Part shown: piece by piece, positions 36,499 to 49,352 of the stretch
Numbering within the stretch: the stretch's first letter is position 1
Layout: each line of letters opens with the position of its first letter
Source of the DNA: Neoechinorhynchus agilis
Lineage: Eukaryota > Acanthocephala
Length of the DNA: 64,000 nt
Direction: 5' to 3'
NCBI GenBank assembly: GCA_051530055.1
Contig: CM121342.1
Coordinates: 14,198,001-14,262,000, forward strand
Program-made: the position numbers and the translations under genes
Notes under the pieces: generated by a model
What the model was told of the DNA's origin: nothing
What the model saw: the letters and a program-made list of their open reading frames with translations, nothing else
Databases searched by the model: none

Positions 36499-39400
36499 AT
36501 GAGTGAAGCTTTACTTGCTGAGCTTCAAGCATCCTGTAATGCCATCGGCGGTTGGTCTAAGACTGGATACAAAAAGAGCGACGATTGCATTGGTTAGTTT
36601 ATAGACTTCTCTAGTTAACCCTCATGTATCAGGCGCTCTAACGGATATCCTTCGATGTCTTCTTTATGATAACGAGGAATTCGAAGCCCGCAGATATATT
36701 CTTGGTGCTAAGATCATCCAGAGGGATTTGGTTCCCATTCTAGAAACATTTCCCGATCTCGATTTAATTCGCCTTACCTTAAGGTTTGAACGAGAAAAGT
36801 ATATCGCTCGGCTTTACAAAAAACACTGCCTCTAAGGCTTCTGGCAAATCTAACCATGCGCTCGGCCCCAATAACTACCATTGAGCCCATTGAAGACTCT
36901 TCCATTCCTGCGTGGATCGTAGCACAAATCGATAGCTGTCTATATTCAGCCAAACAGGTATTTTTGCCATTAGATGCGCCATAGTTTTATTTTTCGTTAT
37001 GAAGGCATTTGGAAGTGAACTATTGTTCCAAGTATTATCAGACCGATGTAAACAGATACTCTCCACTGTTTGTGATCTTTTCGGTTTGTCAATCAAATTG
37101 TTTTTCGTTTCAATAGCCTATGGTTGACCGCACCGATGAAGATTCCGTTGAATTGACCAGAATAATGATGACAATAAATAATGTTCTATCTATTGGGTCC
37201 ACTGTCAATCCAGAGAGCGAGACAATTCGAGTCCATGATCAAGTTGTGAGGTCTGACTTTGAAAAAAAAACGCGGTCCATTCAACAATTTCGCTCATGCA
37301 GTGCCATTCAATCAACTGATTTTGAAGCGATCATATTATTTATGGCAAACTCAAAACTAACTGTTGAAGTGATCTCGTCTGTAAAGTTGATCTGGCTAAT
37401 GCTGAAATATCAGTTACCCGATCGTCTTTCACGACTTGAACCCACCTCCGACATATCCAAACAGCAAAAGCAGGAAATCAATAATCTTACAAGGTACTGC
37501 CAAATCGCAGCTAGATATGCAAACATATTTCTATCAATAACTTTAAAGAAAACATCTTTATGCATTTGTCGCAACTCATTATCGTCGGTATTTAGAGACT
37601 TAGATGGTCTTCTAAATATGGAATCAAACGTAGACCAAAAGTCAAAGATTTTCTCGCAAAGAAGGTAACTTTCTTTTCCATTCAATTAAAGCTTCCGGTC
37701 AACAGGTTTTCAAAGTATTCGGGAACGTTCGTTGTCAAAGATTGTGCAGCACTCGGTGGGCGAGATGTAATCCTTCATCAACCGGTATCAAATGTGAAGG
37801 ACATTAGAAGTAATAATGCATTTAACAATCGTAAATTTCGCATTCCCAAAAATAAGGCTCCTTTGAAGGTAAATATGGAACTCATATGATTTTTTGAAAA
37901 ATGATTTTTGTAGCTTAATGACTTGTCAGACAGGGCAGTTCTGTCTTCGGACTACAAAGTTAGTATTCGATTGAAAGATATGTGTGACGAATTTCTAAAG
38001 CGGTATTTCAACCACGCAATCAGACGGTATAAGGTTAGTTCGTTGACTGTCAAGATCATAGGTTTCTGGTGCTCAATTTTCCAGTTTTTACCGTATGAAA
38101 TGTGATTTATTGCTGCGTATGCAGTTTTACAGCTTATATATTAGGATTATTGTTTATGTTTTTACCCGGTAAATAATTGTTATTAAAGATGCTTTGAACC
38201 TCTTCTGGGTTCATCATCAGGTTGTTACGTCTTTAATAAGAAACTTATTTACCGTGTGAAGACTTCTAATCAATAATCTTAATCATATACCCCGGCACCT
38301 CACATATTGACAGCTCATTTATTATTTGTTTTATAAAATGGGGTAAAATTGCTTATTAAAGCTGTGTTTAACAAGATACTAATTTTAACAATACGCAACG
38401 AAAGGAAAAGCTTTCCGATTTAATCACCGCGATGATTATTCTATTCGTCTTCTTGGACGGTTCAGTTTCTTCCTTTTATACTTTAGTTATTACATTGCAG
38501 TTGTTTCCTTTTGCTCCGTCAACTTTAGACAGCGTTTGGTCAACACTTTCTCCCACCATCCGATGAGCCTTTTCTGTTCAATATAATATCTTTTGTCCTT
38601 TCATTTGCGACTTCGTCAAATCGACTCAGTCAACAACTCATAACTCACATTAGTGAGGCCATTGAAGTAAACAGTTTTCACTTCAATCAAGTAAATCTTC
38701 AGCGATACATGGAACTGTTTTCGACTAATAAAGCCAATGGCACAATCCATTGTCATCGCATGCACGCAGCAATTGCCTGTTTGAAACGAATGCTTATTAC
38801 AATAACTCAAATGCTTGAATTCTCGGACGAGGAAATCCGAGCTGCTGGTAAGACGATTGCGTGTAATGTATTGTACGTTCAAGAGTACAGGGAGGAAATA
38901 CTGTTTTTGCTAAGAAACTTTGATGTCAATAAGATGTCGACTGCTATGCTCCGTGATTGTGTATACAAGTTACCTTTTTCCGAAAAGGGTACTCATAAAC
39001 CATAGCATTTTAGAGTTTCCGGCCCATTTAAAAATCAAGTTTGTAATCTTTTTCGTTTACGTGTTTTATCGGGAAAAGGTGACATAGAAGCTCTCCATTA
39101 TCAGATAAAGATGGCTTGTTTGGCTCAAGATTCAGGGATTCAAGTATTTGCTCAAACCAAACGAAGGCGAGCACGAAGACGTAATAGACGTGAGAAGCAG
39201 CAACAGCAACCGATTATCACTTCAACAATGGATTCTGATTTATGGTATAGATTGCAGAAGAAGTTAGAGGAGCTTATAAATCAGAATCAGCCGTCGATCG
39301 AGGCAGGCGAAAATCCTTTCAACGCACCCGAAAATATCAGTGGACAGGAGATTCTTGCCCTTAAACAAATAAAAGTTCACTTAAATTGCGAACAACCAGC

Positions 39401-42379
39401 ACGAGCGCTGGCGCTATTTAGAGCAGGATGTAATTCGTGGCCCAGTGATGAACGATTCCAAGTAAACATTGATGATAACCCATATGACGAGATTAGAGCA
39501 CTTCGTTATATTTTTGACACTTATTGTGCTATCCCAAATGCTCAGATTAACGAAGGAGAAGATAGTGTGGATAGTGAGACCAGCGACGATGATCAAATTG
39601 AGGACGCTAAAATATCCGAAACTCATTTTCATCTACGACAGTTTGTTCACAAGTAAGTTAATTATCAGGTCAAGGTTTACGTTGTTCTTTGATTTAACAA
39701 AAACAAGCCAATCATGAAAACGAATTTTCGAACTACGTTAACCAACAAAGTAACCCTTAATGCTATAAAAAAATTCCCTAGTTTCCTAAAGTGAATCAAG
39801 AATCAAAAAATCTCACTCATGAAACCTTGAGTGCAACTTCAGCCTAAGATGTATTTCTTTTTTGACAGGGTGTATCTATATTGCGACAACACTCGTGACA
39901 TTCCTTCAATTTAGGTTTACAAACACTAAGATTCTTCGCTTATTTTTTCTTTTGGTCGATACGTTTAAGGAGAACCCACCCCGCATCAACAATTGTGTAT
40001 TTAAGTTTTTGGACCGTCTCGCATTTCAATACAACTACCCCGCTTATTTGTACCAATTGAGCTTTTTCAATTCTCTCTACCGTCTGCTCAATGACCAACA
40101 AGTAAGGAATTCAAGGTCATTTAAGCCTTTCAAAATCATCATCAGTAAAGGAGAATGTTTCACACAATTTCGGGAGAAGTCGTTCGTTTAAGCTTAGTTC
40201 GTGTCCATATCAACAGTTTTTAATCAATTGGGATTATTTAGAACGTCAGTGGTGAACATATTCGGCCATTATGTTCGCTCGAAATCAAATCAGTTGGAGT
40301 GCGAATGAATTTTAGGTTGCAGCCCTATTTTCTAGTAAAAGTCAGTTCTTCAAAGGTAATAAAGACACTAGGAAACCTAAGAGTTGGAAATTTGTTGACC
40401 ACATTTTCTCGTGCATATTTGAAACATTTTCCACTTAAATTATCCAGCTCATTTATCAACGCATGTCGTCGTGATCCTCACATCTTTGTGGAGACACTGT
40501 TTCCCAAATCGGATCGAATTGCATACGAAATCAATGAAGGATACGGTAGTTTCATTGCATCTGCGGTGCGAAGATCAAATGTCTCCGAGTGGACACCAGA
40601 GGAAGACATTACCTTAAAGACTCTATTTCTTGAAGCGGACGAACTTAGAAATACTGTAGGACTAGGTTTAACCGATATAGCGACCTACATTGTAGAAAAG
40701 TTTCCGGATCTGAGAAAAACACGGCGACAAATAGTATCGAGGCTCGTAAAGTCGAAATTTGTTCTTTTCTGCACTTTTATCAGCAGATTTTGGCTACATC
40801 TATAGGTCTCATCAGCTCAGCTAAGGATTTAAAAACTGATGTAAAACGGAAGCTAACTGATGTTGAAGTGGCTGAGTTAAAAAGGTTAATAGAAAGTACG
40901 GGTATTGAGCAAATTTCTTCAAAACAGGAGATGGATGCGTTTGTGATCCGTTTAAAAAATGTTATGGAGAAAGGGTCATCACTAAAATCGAGATCGGGAG
41001 CATCGCTGGCAAAAGAAATAAAGAAACTATTGATTTATAAGCCACGACGGACACGAAAAGTAATCGAAGAAACGAAAAGTAGCACATCTTCGTCTGATTA
41101 CGATTCGAATGTTCAACAGGAAGCTGAGCGTATTGAGGTTGACGATTCCGTCCTGTTCCTTGAATCGGATTCGGATAATGAAACTATTAATTCCAAACGA
41201 AGGCGAGTCTTGGTCGACAGTGATGAGGAATCTTTGTCTAATAAGAACGAGTCAATGGCCAATTTTGATTTAAGCGCTGATTTATCAATAATGGCCTATA
41301 CATTACTTCAAAAAGGTTTGTGGTTGGTAGAGATTTTTGAACTAATGATTCTAGTTCATCACTAGAAATGTTCTTACCAAAACCACTTTTATTTTTCGTA
41401 TATATTAAACGTCCACGGAATTGTTAGCTGTCTAAAAAGCTCGTTCAAAACTTGTAAATGTACTCACGCTGTTACTATCGCAATACTGCTGAACAATGCT
41501 TGTTTTTGCTCTAGTTCGAACGGGTTTTTATAAGAACAGTGTCGATATATGTGATTCCCTAGCGACGTCTCATCGACGGGTATACGCGAGTGACGAATAA
41601 ACGCTTCTCATGCTAAAATGAGTATTAAACTTCAACGCTCGCACACTTCCATTTCGTTTCCTTCAGCTCTTTATCCCGCATTCTACAAAAAATGTTCAAG
41701 CTTTCGCTCCCGGTCTGCTTGTTGTTGGCGATGGCTTTACAAATCGAATTTGTCGATTGTCTTAGCTGCTATCGTGATACAAACTTTCTCGGATATCACC
41801 TATGGCGAAGCGTAGTACAGTGTTCTCAGGGAATCTGCTTACAGTTAATCAATAGTGGTCCATACTCTGTCAGAAATAGCACAAATTGTGCCAATACTGT
41901 CGCAATTAAACAACATATAATTGATCTCCTTCCCAATTTCGATACTGATCATGTCAATATAAGCAAATTTCTCGTTACAATGAAATTCAACGAACTTTCT
42001 GTCGTTATTGATTTTAAAAAACTGGGCATAAGCGTGCTTATATGTTCAACGGATCTTTGTAACTCATGAAAAATAAATTGTTTTAGGTAATTTGACACAA
42101 GATCAGCTTAATTGGCTCATTACAAGTCTAAATGATATGCAAGACATGAAGAGTAGAGGTTTCTCAACCGACGCTTTAGCTCTCGTTCCTCTTCTTTCAA
42201 GTCAATTCGAAGTTTGTCGGAACAACGTTCTAAAACCATTACTAAAGAAATGCGGTCTACGGGCCCCCGTAGGGCACCAGGAATCATTCTGGAGGCTAAA
42301 AGAAGATATCAGCTTAGAGGAGCTAAAGGACAATGTTCTTGTAGGACTGTCAAATGCACTCAGACAAATTAAGTCGTAG
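36499..42379 (+). CDS. TIMELESS (tim-1) orthologue: Timeless / Tim1 replication-fork protection protein
   Basis: Nuclear scaffold of the replisome that works with Tipin in fork stability, checkpoint signalling and cohesion. About 14 exons joined by GT-AG introns. N-terminal TIMELESS domain (LLAELQASCNAIGGW, ILGAKIIQRDLVPILETFPD), core (RFSKYSGTFVVKD region, LKRYFNHAIRR, then ACNVLYVQEYREEILFLLRN), the middle region with a basic stretch (TKRRRARRRNRRE), the C-terminal Timeless domain (EGYGSFIAS..EWTPEEDITLKTLF) and the end block LKKCGLRAPVGHQESFWRL. An intron at about 37246-37312 is a multiple of three with no stop, so retention would not break the frame. The start codon directly follows CCCTTTTTAG. 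Confidence 0.93.
38140..38312 (-). repeat. Fold-back repeat with hammerhead-like core (copy B), in Timeless intron
   Basis: The arms around 38145-38195 and 38225-38290 are inverted (GGTAAATAA...TATTAAAGATG against CGTCTTTAATAAG...TTATTTACC). The loop, read on the minus strand, is CCTGATGATGAACC, AGAAGA, GGTTCAAAGC: the same layout as copy A, with CAAA in place of GAAA. Confidence 0.6.
41692..42069 (+). CDS. Small secreted Cys-rich protein nested in a Timeless intron
   Basis: Single-exon gene of 125 residues inside the 771-bp last Timeless intron (41316-42086), same strand. It starts MFKLSLPVCLLLAMALQ, a clear signal peptide. The mature part begins LSCYRDTNFLGYHLW, has further Cys in VQCSQGIC and NC, and ends LICSTDLCNS. 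The LxCY start and a terminal LCN motif recall Ly6/uPAR-type three-finger proteins, but with fewer Cys than usual, so that family is only a suggestion. The stop is 17 nt before the Timeless 3' splice site, and AATAAA (about 42072) lies within those 17 nt. Confidence 0.7.
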   Translation: MFKLSLPVCLLLAMALQIEFVDCLSCYRDTNFLGYHLWRSVVQCSQGICLQLINSGPYSVRNSTNCANTVAIKQHIIDLLPNFDTDHVNISKFLVTMKFNELSVVIDFKKLGISVLICSTDLCNS

Positions 42380-42529
42380 TAACTAATAAATGGTCTCAAG
42401 AGAGGAAGACAAATGAACTGTATTTTAGGTTTTTCTGAATTAATTCAAAAACCCAGATTAAGGCGCTCTTGGTATTTGATCATCCTTTACCAGCAAGGAT
42501 AATTTATTCAGCGTAACAGCGTCGGAGGA
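42380..42529. other. 3' flank of Timeless
   Basis: Short spacer before the LINE remnant, which is on the opposite strand. Confidence 0.4.
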
Positions 42530-44118
42530 TATCTGTGTTAGATGTGTATGTTAAATGTCCATCTGTCGCAACGTCGCAGGCAAAAATCCTTTAGAAACCC
42601 AGCCCAGACTTGTGGCAATGAGTCAATGTGCCTGAAAAACGCTTGAATAAAAAGTGACTTATGTTTGGGAGGGCGACCTCTAGAATAAAAAACGAGGCTG
42701 GAGATAGCCCAAGTTTTCCATATAGTTCTTACATTATTAAAACTCCACCCCAATTTATAGGCACGAGTTGTTTTCGATTTTGCTACTTTTAGAAGTTTTT
42801 TTCCATTTGAGTAATGTCCGTCCTACCTGATAAATTGACTGTGATCGTGTGTCCGAGGATACGTAGCTTGTTGGGCATAAAAGAGTTGTTCGATACGGAT
42901 TGAGAATTGTTGGATAAAAGTGAATAAAAGAATAGTTTGAAGTCTCTGCGTATTCGGCTTGAGCGGGTTTTAATGATCAATTTTGTTTTCATTAAATTAA
43001 GAGAAAGGTTCATGTGAGGTAGTGTGGTGTTTAGATACTCTATGTGTTGTTCGGTTAAAAGTTTCAGCCTGGCTGCCCTATGAGATTTGATCCTAAAACT
43101 GATGTCATCTGCATAAGAAATCATAGATGGATTAAGAGGATAATTTTGTACAATGTATTGAGAGGCCAAAAGGAATAAAATAGGAGAGAGTGGCAATCCT
43201 TGTGGAACACCGCTAAGAGGGTAATAAAACGTCTTGCCAGCATCATCGTCGTAATAAAGCGCTTTCGAGAAAATCGTATTATGAATCCTGGCAATTAGGT
43301 TATGTGGAACGCTGAAAAATTCCAATATTCCGACAATGAAGCTTAGGAAGATTTTGTCAAAGCTTGAGACAGGTCTACTGCTAAAAGTGCACGTAGAGGG
43401 TACGCATCGTCGCCAAAGTTCGAATAAATATCAACCCACGCAGAGTGAACAGACTTCCCTTTCAAAAAACCATGGCAGTATTTGGATATGCAGTTGTGCT
43501 CCAAGACGAAAAGTTTGAGTTTATGCGCTAGAGCACGTTCGTAGATGGTGACCAATCGGTTTTGCGAGGAAATCGGGCGAAGGTCGTTGGGTGCATTGAT
43601 TGACCTTTTCCCATTTTTAGCCAAGACGATGCGCCGTGAGATATTTATATCCCGCCAGGCATACGGGGAACACTTGAACATCAAGTTTGCTATGTTGAGG
43701 ACGCAATCCCGAGGGAGCAGAGAGAAGCATTTTGTTCCTGAAGCGCTGTTGGATGAGGAAATTTTGGGATTAAGGGACCAAACTTTGGCAATATCATATT
43801 GAGTCAAATCAGAGCGGTTACGAATTAATCTGCGAAATATGATTGGCGGAATATTTCCTTTGGCGCAAGCGGAGGCATGAAAATCAAAGATAGAAGTTAG
43901 TATCTGATTCAAAGTGGAGGTTTTTAACCAGGAGGTTAGCTTTGATTTCCAATTAATGAATTTCTTCCTCGAAATCGTATTCCACCACTTCGAAAAGAAA
44001 GCCGTTTGTTGTCTACAGCGAGCCGCTGAGTGTTGACAGGAAAGTACCTTAACAAGAAAAACGTCTGCTCAATGTTTAGGTTGATATAGTTGACGCCCCG
44101 GTTGAATTGATAAAACAA
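42530..44118 (-). mobile_element. LINE-type non-LTR retrotransposon fragment
   Basis: On the minus strand the reverse transcriptase reads RPISSQNRLVTIYERALAHK, then FLKGKSVHSAWVDIYSNFG, then LSGVPQGLPLSPILFLLA and MISYADDISFRIKSH (catalytic YADD), then a thumb-like tail near 42.55-42.75 kb. The frame is interrupted between about 43.33 and 43.35 kb and again near 43.93 kb. No endonuclease domain or poly(A) tail is clear; a 5'-truncated, dead copy. Clade not determined. Confidence 0.8.
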
Positions 44119-44414
44119 TTAATTTGAGGAAGGGCATAATTCAAATTATTGGCTAAATAATTCCGCGATAGAAGTAATTGGTTAACTGATCTGAGCAGAG
44201 CAATGTTTAGAGGGGGCTAGTGTATCTCTCCTTATGGTACTAATACTTCTAATAGACTATCATTTGTTACATTGTAAGCTGATTTTCTCAACCGCATGAA
44301 TATATTTCTTTTTTTTATTAATGTGAATTATTTTTACACTTTCGGCGGTCGGAGAAATTTTATGTATTACATCAGAGCAGTGAACCACTTGAACTCTGAT
44401 GAAACGTTAAGAGT

Positions 44415-44600
44415 TCGTACATCTCTCCGGATCCTCAGATACCTCCAGGAGGCAGGACTCATCAGTGAGTTTCCTCTCTTCGGCAGTTTTTCGTCCCCTT
44501 TGGTTGTGCGTCATTGGCGATCGTGGATTCGAACCCTATGACCCTGAAACAGGGATTCGGAGCACGAGTCCACTGTTATTGAACGTGAGAACCCAAGGAG
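44415..44600 (-). mobile_element. SINE-like repeat with tRNA B-box motif
   Basis: On the minus strand GGGTTCGAATCC (44525-44536) is a perfect fit to the RNA polymerase III B box. The block matches the core of the dispersed repeat in the ALG1 intron. An A box is not obvious, so tRNA origin is a suggestion. Confidence 0.45.
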
Positions 44601-45060
44601 TTATAAGGGCGCCACACACATGGTTTGTTTGGGAATTATGGGGTTTGACTTTATGGTGACCACATACGGCCATCTTTTGGTAGGAAGGACCGAGTATGGC
44701 TCAGAAATGACACTTGTGGATACATTGCCTCTAGATTGTAGATGGGAGAGCATTTGTTATCGTTGATCAGACGGTAATTGCAAGACTGGAGTAGAAGATG
44801 ACCGTTGACCACTCGTATTCTTAACAAACACTCCTTGATGAGAGTCAGGTGCTTTCGTTTCATCCAAATCGATCTCCATGGCATCAACCAGAGGGTCAAA
44901 AGGTCTTGAAATCGATGAAATGTCAACGCTATTTAACGATTACACGTTGGAATCGTTGATAATTTGCCTCCGAATATCCGGAGGCACGGGTATTCTTAAC
45001 GAATTTGGCTGCAGTGTGCTACCCATTTTTCCATCTTTTAGCGAGACGTCAACTCTTGAG
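44601..45060. other. Intergenic, nothing recognised
   Basis: Frames on both strands without recognisable domains. Adjacent to LTR fossil 4, so it may be older element debris. Confidence 0.3.
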
Positions 45061-47431
45061 TACGATGCGCGCCACATATCTATCGGCGCCCGCGAGCTAC
45101 ATAAATGACCACAGTGTGTGAAAAGAGTCAGTTCTAAAAAAGGCAAGAAAACAGTTATGTCGGACACTAACTGGCGACGGGATGTTGCGAACTATTCTAA
45201 AACAGCAGCAACTATTGGAGCAATTGATAACGCGGGACGATCCTAAAGGAGTTGTCAAGAATGATACTATTCGAGCATCAGTTTTTCGTCCTTTCCAGGA
45301 GGAAAAGGAAAATTGGCGAAACTACAAGCAACAGTTGGGTTTTCATTTTACGGCACAAAGTGTGTGCAATCAAGTGATGATGGGACATGTTTCTCTCATG
45401 GTTTGGTCCGACAACGTATCAATTGATAACGAGTCTTTGCGCTGGCAAAAAGGTCAATGAGTACATATACGAAGACCTAATAGAGATTCGGGACGTTCAC
45501 TATGCGCGACCATTTCATTTCGTTGCGGCACGTTTTGCATTTAGTCAGTGCGAAATGAAAATTAGTCAAGCGTATGCTTCGTGGATCGCAAATTTACAAG
45601 AAAAAGCTCAAATGTGCAAATTTTTCAACAAATCGATCCGTACGGCAAAAGAAGCAATCGATGACCGCATCAGGGATCAAATAGTGATTAGAACGCCACA
45701 CGAAGAAGTTATTAACAAAATTCTCCAAATGACAGCATCTTCCTTGAACGATGTGATCAAAATATGTGAAACTTTCGAAATATTGAAAGATACGTCATGG
45801 AAGGAAAGGAGTGTAGGTCGAGAACCCCTGACCGATTCAGCCACTTAAGGGTAAGCACCTCGAACTCGATGAGATTCCACAGCGACGGGATAAACCCCAC
45901 CAGAAGGTAAAATATGGGAAAGGACGTCGTGGAAGATGCAGATTCGAGCACAATCAACAGAATTTTCCAGCTAGAGACAAAAAGTGTTTCAAGTGTCGGC
46001 GCCTGGGCAATGTTCGGTCATGCTGTCGATTGCGGAACCCTATAGATCAATTAGAAGAGCTGAATGCGATATCGGATGTGCACGACACAGCGGAAGGACA
46101 GGATCATATTCCAAAAATAGATGTCCAACTAAATGGAATCACAATTACAATGGAATATGATACCGGCGCCAGTGTATCGGTATTGACCACGATCGATTGG
46201 GTTAGAATAGAGCAGCCGACCTTGACTCTTATTAAACCCCTGAGGGTCTAAGGTGGCAAACGTTTGCATACGCTGGGAAAATGCGATATCAATGTGATTT
46301 TGGGATCAAGACAGGAGCAATTAGAAGTTATGGTCGCATGAAACGGCAAGCACAGTTTATTCGATGCCATAGCTTACCCTGCCAGCAGGTTGAAACAGGC
46401 AGAGATTCCGCCGTTTCCTCAATTGAACAGTTGTTAACTAAACATAAATCGATTTTCGACTGTTCAACCGCTCTGGTTAACAATACAGAAATATCCTTAG
46501 CGATCGCCTCCAATGCAACTCCAAGAAGATTTACTAGTATGTGAATTCCATCAACATTGAAGGATAAAGTAGAATAGGATTTGATGAGACGTGGGCGTTT
46601 TGCAGTTCCAGCCGAAATCATAACCGATAACGGACCACCTTTTCAATCACCGCAATTCAGAGAGTTCTGTTCCACGAATAGAATTAGACACATCCATACA
46701 TCTTCTTGGAAGAGAGATTGTTCGGGACTTTCAAGCGAAGGTTGCACATCAGCAATGACCGCTTTAAGAATCCGTTGTCGGTTCAACAATTTATTTTGGC
46801 TACCGGAACATCCTCCACACCAAGGTTCTACTTGGACGACGTCTGAAGACGGTTTTCGATCAAACACGTACTAACTTACGATCGACTGTAAGTAGAAGGA
46901 GAAATAAGCAGAAATTGACACAGGATGATAGATCGGAAGTCAGAGTATTCACTCTTAGATAAAGTGTGGGTTCGCGATCGACGCTCAAACATATGGAGAG
47001 AAGGTAGCATTGCAGATAGAAGTGCATGGACTTCTTAGAATGTAGAGAGTCAATGTGCCGCAACAAAAAGATAAGCACCTGATATAAGGAAGCGATTAGT
47101 TCACGAGGAATGCGCCAAAAAATAAAACGAAATACCGTCCGGTATAGGAGAGGACAGGCAAGAATCCAACCAAGACGACAATACTCATGGTGCGACAAGA
47201 AGAGCACAAGATGAGAACACGGCAAGAACGAACTCACCAATCGAGCTACCAAGACGGTGGTCAGGGGAGCGTAAGCCGTACCAGATATATAATTCCCAAA
47301 AAAAGAAAAGAAGAAAGAGAATATGATGCGCGCCACATATCTATCGGCGCCCGTGAGGGCTACATAAATGACCACAGTGTGTGAAAAGAGTCAGTTCTTA
47401 AAAAACAATATAACAGTTATGTCGGACGCTA
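45061..47431 (+). mobile_element. Ty3/Gypsy-type LTR fossil 4, short LTRs
   Basis: Terminal repeats of about 105-110 bp (45061-45169 and 47322-47431) share GATGCGCGCCACATATCTAT and onward, with several differences, so it is older than fossil 3. A polypurine tract (47299-47320) abuts the right LTR and a primer-binding-like TAACTGGCGACGG follows the left one. Gag-like region (HFVAARFAFSQCEMK, about 45.2-45.9 kb) resembles that of fossil 3, protease (MEYDTGASVSVL, about 46.15 kb) and an integrase piece (IITDNGPPFQSPQFREF, about 46.6 kb). Much shorter than a full element and broken in several places. Confidence 0.85.
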
Positions 47432-47771
47432 CATTGAGGACTTCTGAAGATCACATATTTTAATTATAAAGATTGAGTTTGTTATTTTGAGCAATATTGA
47501 AAAATCTGCGGCCGTTCCAATAGCTTTTAACGACGACTAACTTATAGATTTCACAATACATGCTTTTCATTTTTCAAGGTCTGACACTCATTGTCGTCTA
47601 CGTCCAATCACTTTCTTTAGATCGACACACGGTTCAGTCGTAAATACCAAGCGCGGATTGGTTTGCCTCCTTTCGCGACGACTTGCATAATGATGTGTGA
47701 CAAAAGTCGGTTGATAGTGTAAGTTCCTCGCTCTGCTGTCTTTATTTATAGCATCCTTTGTCTACTTCAAT
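47432..47771. other. Intergenic, 5' flank of the ZIP gene
   Basis: Nothing recognised apart from a likely promoter for the downstream transporter gene. Confidence 0.3.
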
Positions 47772-49352
47772 ATGTCAACTGTTCAATCCACGTGGACGTG
47801 GACGTACGCGCTTCTTGGAGCAGCATTAGTTGGTTTCCATTAAGAATTTCTAGTTTGGTTTGGTAATACAACCGCCGGGAAAGCACGCGGTTGCAACTTA
47901 GAGGGAATGTGAACGAGTCCACGAACCTAGCACCATATCTACTTCTCACATAGCATTTTGATCTTAAACATTTTCCCCTTTCTAACAATGACCGGCGCTG
48001 CAAAAGTAAGGAACTTCAAACCAAAAGCTTCCTTTTCCGTCAAAATTTACGGGTAGTAGTGAAATTTGTTGAAAATGAAGGTATATCGGTGTTAATTTTA
48101 AGAACTAGAAATTCTTGAGATAACTGGCGTAGTACCAGCAATGTCGTGCTGTACATTTATGTTCGACAATGGAGAAGGTGCGCATTTATCAAAGAAAAAT
48201 CTCGATTTTTAGTCTTTACGTTGTTTAGCTCAAAATCGACGACTTCAATATCTCCTCTCCTTTGCACTCGGCAGTCTGTTGACCAATACTTTCATTCATA
48301 TTTTGCCGGAGTGCTGGGATGCGTCTAAAAAATGGTTGTCTTGTCCCTTTAAATCTAAATTCATACAAATTACAAATTAGATGCACACTAAATTTAGCCA
48401 TTTACATTTCAACACACAAGGTAGTCTGATTATAGTTGGAATCATTCTTTTTATTGGAATTGAGAAGATCTTTAATGGCTGGAATTCCGGGATTAATGTA
48501 ACGTTCTGTTCCGATTAAAGTAAAGCTTCACATACATACTTCTAGTCAACAGGATATCTCAACTTGATCGCAAACGTCTTTGACAATTTCGTCCATGGTC
48601 TGTCTGTTGGAACGGCTTTTTTAATCAGTCGAAAAGTATGAACGGAAGGAACGACTTTCTCCTGACATTCAAATTTAGGTCGGAGCTCTGACTGTTTTGT
48701 CCATTGTTGTACATGAAATTCCTCATGAATTCAGCGATTTTCTTATTCTACTCAACAGTGGCTTTACGCCCAAATATGCTGCTATTGCTCAGGTTTGTGT
48801 AATTTTGTTCCAAAAAATTATGACTCTTGTTGAATACTAGCTCCGCACTTCGACAAGCAGCATGGTTGGTGCCGCTGTGGCTTTATGTATTTGTCAAACA
48901 GGTTAGTGTGGTGGGCTCGACCAAAATATTAAATTCACTCGGCCGCGTTTGTAAGCATCGGCACGCGAATATTATAAGCAAACATGAATCGTTTTTCAGA
49001 AATCATCACATTTCTCCCATAAATCGTTACATTCATCTTTCTGATAGTTTTTAAGTTTTATGCTTAATTAATGTGATCCTTAGATACTCCTTTAAGGACG
49101 TACTATTTTTCTTTGCAATTAAATCAGGTCTTTTGAGCGCTTTGGTTCTCCTTATTACTGGTGGAGCATTCATCCATGTATCGCTGATTGGTATTGTGCC
49201 TCAGCTGCGGAATGAGTATGATTACAGGTACGTACGTTTGAAGAAAACATAATGATTAAATCGCATGCTTTAGGGAATCATTGAAAAATATATCGATGAC
49301 GGTCTTTGGAATCTGTTTTATATACTTATTGACAAAATCCGGAATTATGTAA
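47772..49352 (+). CDS. SLC39A13-like: ZIP-family metal transporter, ZIP13-like
   Basis: Zinc (or iron) transporter of Golgi or vesicle membranes. Supported exons: 48229-48322 (RRLQYLLSFALGSLL..IHILPECWD), 48398-48497 (LIIVGIILFIGIEKIF), 48546-48635 (YLNLIANVFDNFVHGLSVG), 48680-48792 (VVHEIPHEFSDFLILLNSGF), 48841-48901, 49128-49227 and 49274-49352 (ends LLTKSGIM). The metal-site motifs of helices 4 and 5 (DNFVHG and HEIPHE) are intact, and spacing follows human ZIP13. The start at 47772 (TWTYALLGAALVG) matches the first helix, but how it joins the next exon (near 47.95 kb or elsewhere) is not settled. Confidence 0.88.

Noticed and set aside
37007-37119. Non-canonical intron in Timeless before MVDRTDEDS
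   Set aside because: Using the earlier donor at ACT|GTTTGTGATC gives a 53-nt GT-AG intron and a gap-free match to the family.
44525-44536. A tRNA gene
   Set aside because: Only the B-box string is present. I cannot fold acceptor, D and anticodon stems around it, and the block is dispersed in the window.
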